Shown: one piece after another, positions 1 through 5,677 of the stretch
Layout: each line of letters begins with the position of its first letter
Numbering within the stretch: position 1 is the stretch's first letter
Origin: JBCCMB01 sp039026555
GTDB lineage: Bacteria; Pseudomonadota; Alphaproteobacteria; Caulobacterales; Hyphomonadaceae
Assembly: GCA_039026555.1 (NCBI GenBank)
Contig: JBCCMB010000166.1
Coordinates: 1-5,677 of the forward strand
Direction of reading: 5' to 3'
DNA length: 5,677 nt
Position numbers and translations under genes: made by a program
The notes under the pieces: generated by a model
The model's database searches: none
The model's input: the letters and a program-made list of their open reading frames with translations, nothing else
Told to the model about the DNA's origin: nothing

Positions 1-3000
1 CACATAGGCCTGCGCCGGCGACCGGCTATTCAACAAAGACACCAAATCAGCGGTGAGGCCGACATTTAGATTAAAAGGAAACCCGTCAAGAACGTCGGGA
101 TTGTGGCCTTCAAGCGCCAAAGACAAGGTCATCTCACCCGCCACATCTCCGTCCAGACCGATGCGAAGCACGCGATATTTGAAATTCTTCACGGCGTCGA
201 AGAAGAGCTTCACGCTTCTATCTGTGTCCGAAGCAGCCGCGCCGATATCGCCGAGATATTGCAGCGTGCCGCCGCTTTCGTCCGCCTGTAGGGCCGCATC
301 TTTGACCGCAACGCCGCCCACGCCGAAGGCCATCGGGAAACGACCGGAGACGCGGCCGATGGCGACTGCGTCGGGGATGTTGAAACGCTCTACAATGTCG
401 GAAAGATCCAAATCGCGTGCTTCCGCAGTCACAAGATTCTCCTCTGCATCGGTGTCCCAAATCGTTGGCAGTATCGCCAAAGATCCGCCGGCGAACGGCC
501 AGATCGCGCTTTCCAACTCGATCTGCCCCGGGCCGAGCAATTGAAACCGCAGACGTCCATCCTCGATCGGCACGCCGGGGTTTAAACGGGCTATCGTGGC
601 GACTTGCCCAGGCGGAGACCGAACATTCAACACATCGTTCAATTCAACACGCGCATTGACGCCCTCAAAGACGCCCGCGCCGGCGGTGGCGAAACCAAGA
701 TCGCTCACAAGCACCAAGGCCGTGCTTTCAACATTTTCCCGCGTCCAGGACACGACGCCGGATACGTCGACGCGGCCTTCCACATTCGCCGCAACACCAC
801 GCAGGCGTGGAACAAGATCGGCCGGCTGAAGGCCTCCGCGCCGAAACACCAAAGGCGTCGGCGTCAGCGAAAACAGGCCGGAGCCGGTCTCCAGCTCGTG
901 ACGACCCGCACCGGCGGCGATCGATACGCCGCTCTCATCGTCGAAGAAACGCCCGGTAAAAGCGGCGACGCCGTCCGCAAGATCGCCGCCGCCGGAAAAC
1001 GCCATGGGCGCAAATCGCTGCGTGTCGGCGCCATCTCTGAATTGCGCCGACACATCGCTTAACCCGCCGGACAAGGACGCACCGCCGCCGCCCGCCAAGC
1101 GATAACCCGCCACGCCTTGATCCATTTGGATATCGCCGAACATGGCGGAGACGCCGCTGATATCGCCCGCCAAGGACCATCCGTTTTTGGAGCGCAATTG
1201 GCCGTTGACGTCTTCCACGCGAATGGGATGACGCGCCGCATCTTCGAGCATGTCCATTCGAAAGGGCGCAACATCGAATGCGGCCCAGACGCCGTCTTCT
1301 GATCGCCAGCTGAGCGCGGTGGACGAAATCTCAACCTCAAACTCGCGTCCCGCCGTTTTCAACGGAAAAGTCGCAGGCTCGAAACGCCCCTCCCCGCGAA
1401 ATCCTACGTCCGTCCGCTGCAGAAGCGCCCCATTCGGCAAATAGCGCGTCGACAAGCCGCCAAGCTCGAATGCCGGGCCGGACATGCCGTCAAAGGCCAG
1501 ATCGAGCGCGCCGCCGCGCACATCCAGCCCCCAGCCATATTCATGGTGGTCGAAATAGATCGGCGCGCCGATGCGCAGCTGATCATAAATCGATCCATAG
1601 GCGGGACCGGAGAAGTTCAGCTCGACATCCGCCTCGCCCAATATTCCATAGCGTTCTGGGTCGGGTCGGAAAGTGACGTTGTCGAACGCCCCGCCTAAGC
1701 GCGCCTCACCCACACGCCAGGGGCTCAGCGCCAAACGCGACGCGCCCATGACCGCGCCGCGCGGCGTCCAGTCCAATCCGACGATTTGCCCCGATAGGCG
1801 CGGGCCGCCGCCCCCGCGAACATCGAATACGAACGCGCCTTCGCCATGTTCTCCCGGCTGCCATTTCACAAGCGGCGCGCCGTCGACAAACGGTCGAAGT
1901 TCGGCCTGAAATCCCGACGCCGCCCGAAGAGAGGTTGGGCCGTTTAGAACGCCGCCAACGCTCGCTTCTCCGCCGGCGACGGCGTAGCCGACCTCGACCG
2001 GCGCGGAGACATCAAACGCTTCGCCTGCCCGAGCGATTACGCGCGCAAACGCGTTCGCATGGGATTTAAGTGGCGACGGCGTACTCTCAGGGACATAATC
2101 CGGCAAACGCCCTCTTAGCGCTTCCGACGCCCGCGCGTTTTGAAGCCTTAAATCGCCGTCGACGCCGGCCGCCGCCAAGCTTGGCGTATCGCCGGGTTCG
2201 ACGTCCAAAGTTATGCGCCCGTTAAATTCCGCGAGCTGCGCGCCAGCCAGCGTGTGATCGAAATCGCGCAGCAAAGCGCGACTGGCGCCGGCGACGACTT
2301 TCCCCTCCCGCTCCGGCGCGAGCGCCAGGTCGAACGCCGCGCCCTCCCAGCTTGCGTCGTCGAACGCCCCCTCCTCCATCGTAAAGACGGCGCTCAGGCG
2401 GTTTAAGCTGGCGAGCACCGCGCTCAAACCCAACTGATTGGGATCGACCGCGTCGGCCTCCGCGGTGGCGGAGAAATTTATCTCCGCCAGCCCTCCATCC
2501 GTCCAAGCAAGCGCATCCGCAGAGGCGTCGCTCAGCACGGAGATCGTTCCCTCGACCTGATTGAAGGAGGCGGAGACACGCAATTTGTCGATGCGCGCAT
2601 TGGGCGATGACAATTCGGCGACGTCGAGCAGGATGTCGGCGGCCACATCCCCGCCCGCTGATGCGCCGCCGCCGCGCGCCGCGCGTAGATCCAATCGCGC
2701 GCCGTCATATTCAAGCTGCGTCGGTTCGGCCACAAAGCTCAGTCGAAAATCCGCCAGGGTTTCGAACGCGATTTCGCCGGCGCCCGCGATGGGCCCGGCC
2801 GGCGTGAGCAGCGTCACCTCTACAGAGTCGGCGTTCAGTGTTGGAAGCGTCCCCGCGCCATCGCCGCCATCATCCGGGCCGCGAAACCGATCCAATCCGC
2901 CCAGCAAAGGTCCTTCGCCAGTGAGGTTGAGCGTTAATTGCGCGCCTTCCAAGCGAACCGCGTCGGCGGCGGGCGCAAACGCCCGGGGCCAAGATATATC

Positions 3001-3285
3001 CACCTCCAGACGCGCGGCGGCGGCCAGGATTTCGCCATTTTCAGCGATCGACACATCGACAAGCTCGGCATGACGAAAATCTAATACTTCCACGTCCAAA
3101 GCGCATTCGAGCGCGCGTTCGGCGCAATAGCGATGCGCTGCAAAGGCCAGCAATTCGCCGCGATACGCCCATAAAAGCCAGGGCGGCAGGGCCAAAACGC
3201 CCAGCACGACCAGCGTCCAACGCCAGCCCCGTCCCCATCGGGGTCCGGCTTCTAGTTTGTCGAGCGTCTGGCGCAAATGCTGCAT
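1..3285 (-). CDS. ydbH: YdbH-family AsmA-like intermembrane phospholipid transport protein (3' end beyond window)
   Basis: The frame is open for 1095 codons from ATG at 3285 to the left edge with no stop. In-frame TAA at 3315-3313 lies just upstream and no other ATG, GTG or TTG falls between, so the start is fixed; a weak CAAGG (3294-3290) precedes it. Residues 23-40 form one hydrophobic helix after an Arg/Trp-rich stretch (N-in anchor). The rest is a long beta-rich periplasmic region with no further membrane segment. The C-terminal part carries the YdbH (DctA-type) domain: SPPGQ at 890-894, a GRVSGRFPMAF block at 977-987, GGTLQYLG about 1005-1012, and EGHNPDVLDGFPFNLN at 1059-1074. In E. coli, YdbH, TamB and YhdP redundantly carry phospholipids between inner and outer membranes. 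The E. coli protein is about 880 residues, so this one is longer; probably only a short C-terminal tail is missing. TamB is the main alternative, but the EGHNPxxLxGxPF-type ending favours YdbH. Family call fairly sure; transport role inferred. Confidence 0.85.
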   Translation of the reverse strand, partial: MQHLRQTLDKLEAGPRWGRGWRWTLVVLGVLALPPWLLWAYRGELLAFAAHRYCAERALECALDVEVLDFRHAELVDVSIAENGEILAAAARLEVDISWPRAFAPAADAVRLEGAQLTLNLTGEGPLLGGLDRFRGPDDGGDGAGTLPTLNADSVEVTLLTPAGPIAGAGEIAFETLADFRLSFVAEPTQLEYDGARLDLRAARGGGASAGGDVAADILLDVAELSSPNARIDKLRVSASFNQVEGTISVLSDASADALAWTDGGLAEINFSATAEADAVDPNQLGLSAVLASLNRLSAVFTMEEGAFDDASWEGAAFDLALAPEREGKVVAGASRALLRDFDHTLAGAQLAEFNGRITLDVEPGDTPSLAAAGVDGDLRLQNARASEALRGRLPDYVPESTPSPLKSHANAFARVIARAGEAFDVSAPVEVGYAVAGGEASVGGVLNGPTSLRAASGFQAELRPFVDGAPLVKWQPGEHGEGAFVFDVRGGGGPRLSGQIVGLDWTPRGAVMGASRLALSPWRVGEARLGGAFDNVTFRPDPERYGILGEADVELNFSGPAYGSIYDQLRIGAPIYFDHHEYGWGLDVRGGALDLAFDGMSGPAFELGGLSTRYLPNGALLQRTDVGFRGEGRFEPATFPLKTAGREFEVEISSTALSWRSEDGVWAAFDVAPFRMDMLEDAARHPIRVEDVNGQLRSKNGWSLAGDISGVSAMFGDIQMDQGVAGYRLAGGGGASLSGGLSDVSAQFRDGADTQRFAPMAFSGGGDLADGVAAFTGRFFDDESGVSIAAGAGRHELETGSGLFSLTPTPLVFRRGGLQPADLVPRLRGVAANVEGRVDVSGVVSWTRENVESTALVLVSDLGFATAGAGVFEGVNARVELNDVLNVRSPPGQVATIARLNPGVPIEDGRLRFQLLGPGQIELESAIWPFAGGSLAILPTIWDTDAEENLVTAEARDLDLSDIVERFNIPDAVAIGRVSGRFPMAFGVGGVAVKDAALQADESGGTLQYLGDIGAAASDTDRSVKLFFDAVKNFKYRVLRIGLDGDVAGEMTLSLALEGHNPDVLDGFPFNLNVGLTADLVSLLNSRSPAQAYV

Positions 3286-3411
3286 CCGGCCTTGCTTATG
3301 AAAGACCGAACCTTATTACTTAAAAACGCGGCGAAGTCGCGGCGGCTTTCCAGCCCCGTTAAGACATTTGCGTTACATTGGCTTCCTCATGGGAGCAAGA
3401 GGAGTTTCCCC
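3286..3411. other. Divergent intergenic region between ydbH and the M23 lipoprotein gene
   Basis: This 126-bp gap separates the two start codons of oppositely transcribed genes, so both promoters should lie in or near it. It has two AT-rich patches in otherwise GC-rich DNA, about 3310-3326 (CCTTATTACTTAAAAA region) and about 3358-3380 (GTTAAGACATTTGCGTTACATT region). The first would suit the leftward ydbH promoter and the second the rightward lipoprotein promoter. I could not find a -35/-10 pair with good consensus and 16-18 bp spacing on either strand. I also saw no full TTAA-N7-TTAA CtrA box, no GANTC site and no convincing long inverted repeat. No specific regulator can be named. Confidence 0.5.
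3397..3404 (+). promoter_or_regulatory. Shine-Dalgarno site that fixes the M23 lipoprotein start
   Basis: AAGAGGAG ends 7 nt before ATG 3412 and closely matches the anti-SD complement. The same frame is open further upstream, with ATGs at 3277 and 3298. Those lack a comparable site and would place 45 or 38 extra residues in front of a clean lipoprotein signal peptide. The ATG at 3277 would also overlap the start of the divergent gene. This site therefore decides in favour of 3412. Confidence 0.85.
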
Positions 3412-4743
3412 ATGCAAAATCTGGGCGTTTGCAGGGGGCTGAGGTCGGTTCGCGCTGGTCTTGTCGGGGCAATCTTGGTGACGCTGGCCGCCTGTTCATC
3501 GCAGACGGACGAGATTATTGTCGCCGAGCCCGCGCCCGATCCGCGTTTGCGCCTCGCTGAATTCAATACAGCTGAGGATGTATTTGCGACGCCTCTTAGA
3601 GACGTTTTGCGCGGCGAACTGAAACGCCGCGAAACGCTGATCGATCTTCTAAAGCGCATGGGCGCGCCCGCCGCTGACGCCAATCGCGCGGTTCTGGCCG
3701 CCGCCGATCATATAGATCTTCGCCGTATGTTGCCGGGCGAGGAGGTCACTGTTTTTATCGAGCGTTCGTCGGCGGGCGATGTGTTACGTCTGACGGGCCT
3801 ATCCATGCGGCCGGACCCCGAGCGCCATGTTTTGGTGACGCCGAGCCTCAATGGCGATTGGGTGTCGCGCGAGCTTAAAGCGAAACTCGTCCCCGGTTAT
3901 GCACGCGTTGCGGGCCCGATCGAAACGAGCATATATGAATTGGCGAAGCGCCAAGGCGCGGGCGATCAGCAGGTCGTCGATTTCGCGCAAGTCTTCGCTT
4001 ACGACATCGACTTCCAGCGCGAGATTTATCCCGGGGATCGCTTCGAGATTGTCTATGAGACCTATCGCGATGAACGCGGCAATCCGATCAAAGCCGGCGA
4101 TGTCGTCTTCGCCGCCCTAAACGGTAAAGCGCTTTCCCGCGACTTTTACCGCTTCACGCCGGAAGATGACGGCGTCACGGATTACTATGACACGAATGGC
4201 GAGAGCGCCCGTAAATTCCTAATGAAAACGCCGATCAACGGCGCGCGTTTGTCCTCCCATTTCGGCCGCCGTCGGCACCCGGTTTTGGGCTACACCAAAA
4301 TGCATAAGGGAACGGATTTCGCGGCCCCGCGCGGCACGCCGATTTATGCAGCCGGCCATGGCGTCATCGAGCGCGCGTCCCGCTGGGGCAGTTTTGGCCA
4401 CTATATTCGCATTCGCCACGCTAATGGCTACAAAACCGCCTATGCGCACTTAAACGGCTATGCGAAAGGTATTCGCAAAGGCAAGCGCGTGCGCCAGGGC
4501 CAAACCATCGGCTATGTCGGCACAACAGGCCGCTCCACCGGGCCGCACTTGCATTATGAGGTTCACAAGAACGGCAAGGCTTTAAACCCAATGCGTCTGA
4601 AATTGCCGACCGGCCGTAAGCTGAAAGGCGACATGCTGGAGAGCTTCGAGCCCGTCAAATCAGAGATCGACGCCCTGCGCGCGGAGCTGAACCAAGATCT
4701 CCAGCTGGCGCAAATCGAAGACGCCGAACCCACAACGAATTGA
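3412..4743 (+). CDS. M23 (LytM) peptidoglycan DD-endopeptidase lipoprotein, MepM/Csd3-like
   Basis: A 443-residue predicted peptidoglycan hydrolase. Residues 1-27 are a lipoprotein signal peptide (Arg-containing n-region, GLVGAILVTLAA core) with lipobox LAAC and lipidated Cys28. Residues 29-30 are Ser-Ser, with no Asp at +2, which suggests outer-membrane sorting. Residues about 56-117 resemble the LysM/OapA-like N-terminal module of MepM (LKRRETLIDLLKRMGA, then LRRMLPGEE). Residues about 118-270 resemble the second Csd3/MepM domain (FAYDIDFQREIYPGDRFEIVYE region). Residues about 271-395 are the M23 domain with all expected Zn and catalytic residues: His298 and Asp302 (HKGTD), His346 (AYAHLN) and the His379-Leu-His381 pair. 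The C-terminal 38 residues are polar and helical, possibly a short coiled coil. In E. coli MepM cuts the D-Ala-mDAP crosslink to allow wall growth; in Csd3 the N-terminal domain blocks the active site, so self-inhibition is possible here. Stop TGA at 4741-4743. Enzyme class is secure; exact bond specificity is inferred. Confidence 0.95.
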   Translation: MQNLGVCRGLRSVRAGLVGAILVTLAACSSQTDEIIVAEPAPDPRLRLAEFNTAEDVFATPLRDVLRGELKRRETLIDLLKRMGAPAADANRAVLAAADHIDLRRMLPGEEVTVFIERSSAGDVLRLTGLSMRPDPERHVLVTPSLNGDWVSRELKAKLVPGYARVAGPIETSIYELAKRQGAGDQQVVDFAQVFAYDIDFQREIYPGDRFEIVYETYRDERGNPIKAGDVVFAALNGKALSRDFYRFTPEDDGVTDYYDTNGESARKFLMKTPINGARLSSHFGRRRHPVLGYTKMHKGTDFAAPRGTPIYAAGHGVIERASRWGSFGHYIRIRHANGYKTAYAHLNGYAKGIRKGKRVRQGQTIGYVGTTGRSTGPHLHYEVHKNGKALNPMRLKLPTGRKLKGDMLESFEPVKSEIDALRAELNQDLQLAQIEDAEPTTN

Positions 4744-4752
4744 TCGTCGCGG
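4744..4752. other. 9-bp convergent (tail-to-tail) gap
   Basis: Only nine bases separate the TGA of the M23 lipoprotein gene from the TAG of the oxidoreductase gene. There is no room for a terminator inside the gap, and no GC stem followed by a T-run is seen within the first hundred or so bases past either stop. A perfect 10-bp palindrome CCGACGTCGG sits at 4761-4770, inside the oxidoreductase gene, but has no T-tract on either side. The transcripts probably overlap at their 3' ends or stop in a Rho-dependent way. Confidence 0.6.
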
Positions 4753-5677
4753 CTAAGCGCCCGACGTCGGCGCGATTGCAATCGGGGTGGATTTGAACGC
4801 CGGAGTTTTGCTGCGCGGATCGACGGCCCGGCTCGTCAAAACATTGGCCTCTGGATAATACGCCATCACATCGCCGCGCGGCAGATCGAACGAATAGACC
4901 TTAACGCCGGTCATCACGCCGTGCTCGGAACGCAAATCGGCGCGGTCTCCCGGCTTTAACCCAGCCGCGTCCATGTCTTGCTTATTCATCAACACCGACC
5001 AACGCGTGTCCGTCCCGCGATACGTGTCCTTGTGCTCATATATAATTGAGTTGAACTGGCCTTCGCTGCGCACTGTCATTAACGTGAACGGCCACACTTC
5101 ATCGCCGGATCCCACGGGCGTTTGGGACGCATGCGTCTTAAAGCGGGCCTTGCTGTTCGACGTTAGAAACTCCGGCGTGTGCATCAATCTGTTACGGACG
5201 TGAAATTCGCGCTTTGCAACGTCGATATCGGCCAAAGCCTCCATGCCCGGCACAATCGCAGCAATGGCTTGGCGCACGCTGCGATGGCGTTTGAACGCGT
5301 CAAAATCGATGGGGCCGTTCGGCAATAGACGCGCGCCGATATCCGCAAGGATGGCGCTTTCAGGGCGCACATCCGCCAGGCGCGTAATGCCGCCATCGCT
5401 CAAGCGCACATAGTTGAACATGGATTCCTGCGTTGTCGGCTCCCATTCCTCATCGCGCGCAGCAACGGGCAGCACCAACATTTCGCCGCTCTCCACGCCG
5501 AAAACATGCGAGGCGTTCAACGTCGTCGTCAGGCATAGGCGAAAGCCGATTTGGTCCAAAGCGCGCGCCGCCCAATCACTGTCGGGATTTGCAGCGTACA
5601 GATTTCCGCCGAGCAGAACCGCCGCATCGATCTTGCCGTCGCCCGCCGCCTCCATTGCGGCCATCGTGTCCATGCCG
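4753..5677 (-). CDS. FdhF/YdeP-family molybdopterin oxidoreductase, C-terminal part (5' end beyond window)
   Basis: The visible 307 residues run from the right edge to TAG at 4755-4753; roughly the N-terminal 60% of a protein usually about 750 residues long is missing. The fragment starts in the end of the catalytic molybdopterin domain: LLGGNLYAANPD (5613-5578), TTTLNASHVFG (near 5525-5493) and QESMFNYVRLSDGG (5430-5389) are typical of the YdeP-type alpha-subunit family (TIGR01701-like). It ends with a molybdopterin-dinucleotide-binding domain from about 5091 on, including TVRSEGQFNSIIYE, YRGTD and YYPEANVLTSRAVDPRSKTPAF. The Fe-S ligands and the Cys/Sec Mo ligand, if present, lie outside the window. 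E. coli YdeP is linked to acid resistance, but the substrate of the family is poorly known, so formate dehydrogenase should not be assumed. ATG at 5673 is an internal Met within conserved sequence, not a credible start. No partner subunit is visible. Confidence 0.88.
   Translation of the reverse strand, partial: GMDTMAAMEAAGDGKIDAAVLLGGNLYAANPDSDWAARALDQIGFRLCLTTTLNASHVFGVESGEMLVLPVAARDEEWEPTTQESMFNYVRLSDGGITRLADVRPESAILADIGARLLPNGPIDFDAFKRHRSVRQAIAAIVPGMEALADIDVAKREFHVRNRLMHTPEFLTSNSKARFKTHASQTPVGSGDEVWPFTLMTVRSEGQFNSIIYEHKDTYRGTDTRWSVLMNKQDMDAAGLKPGDRADLRSEHGVMTGVKVYSFDLPRGDVMAYYPEANVLTSRAVDPRSKTPAFKSTPIAIAPTSGA

Noticed and set aside
53..544. Plus-strand open frame of 163 codons inside the ydbH region
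   Set aside because: It is antisense to the conserved C-terminal YdbH domain, and its product is Ser/Arg/Pro/Thr-rich with no recognisable domain, as expected from a shadow of a GC-rich gene.
2561..3073. Plus-strand open frame of 170 codons
   Set aside because: Fully antisense to ydbH; low-complexity Ser/Ala/Pro/Arg composition and no domain. Treated as a shadow frame.
3328..3345. Short GC-rich symmetry (GCGA-AG-TCGC) in the divergent region as an operator or hairpin
   Set aside because: Only a 4-bp stem with a 2-base centre; such symmetry is common by chance in this composition.
3277..3411. N-terminal extension of the M23 protein from ATG 3277 or 3298
   Set aside because: It would bury the lipoprotein signal peptide about 40 residues in, has no good SD, and from 3277 would overlap the divergent ydbH start. 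The AAGAGGAG before ATG 3412 is decisive.
4745..4773. Possible bidirectional intrinsic terminator at the convergent junction
   Set aside because: Several short alternative stems exist (GCGCC/GGCGC, CCGACGTCGG), but none is followed by a T-run on either strand and they lie mostly inside coding sequence.
1..5677. Mobile element, CRISPR array, tRNA or a defence-type accessory system
   Set aside because: No transposase or integrase frame, no regularly spaced repeats, no tRNA-like sequence, and uniform GC-rich coding throughout. All coding space is explained by three familiar families.

Overview
The window looks like chromosomal DNA from an alphaproteobacterium. Coding is dense and GC-rich, with GC-biased third positions. 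The three proteins read like alphaproteobacterial versions of their families, and GANTC, the CcrM methylation site of that class, is strikingly rare (3 sites by hand count). A more precise taxonomic call is not supportable from the sequence alone; a Caulobacterales/Hyphomonadaceae-type lineage would fit.

Layout. Positions 1-3285, minus strand: one very large open frame of 1095 codons that runs off the left edge. It encodes a YdbH-type AsmA-like intermembrane lipid-transport protein with an N-terminal inner-membrane anchor. Its C-terminal YdbH (DctA/'dicarboxylate transport') domain is almost complete. Positions 3286-3411: a 126-bp divergent intergenic region that should hold both promoters. 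Positions 3412-4743, plus strand: a complete 443-residue lipoprotein with a MepM/Csd3-like N-terminal region and an M23 (LytM) peptidase domain with all metal ligands and catalytic residues present. After a 9-bp tail-to-tail gap, 4753-5677, minus strand: the C-terminal 307 residues of a YdeP/FdhF-type molybdopterin oxidoreductase whose start lies beyond the right edge.

How they fit together. The two divergent genes both serve the cell envelope: one bridges the inner and outer membranes for lipid supply, the other opens peptidoglycan crosslinks so the wall can grow. A shared control region is plausible but not shown. The oxidoreductase has no visible link to them and is simply a convergent neighbour.

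No RNA gene, CRISPR array, insertion sequence, att site or integrase was seen. I found no credible sign of a new multi-gene system. The window looks like ordinary core genome, and the findings are modest: a likely ynbE-ydbL continuation to the left, a lipoprotein form of a MepM-like enzyme, a lone cysteine pair in YdbH, GANTC depletion, and a terminator-poor convergent junction.
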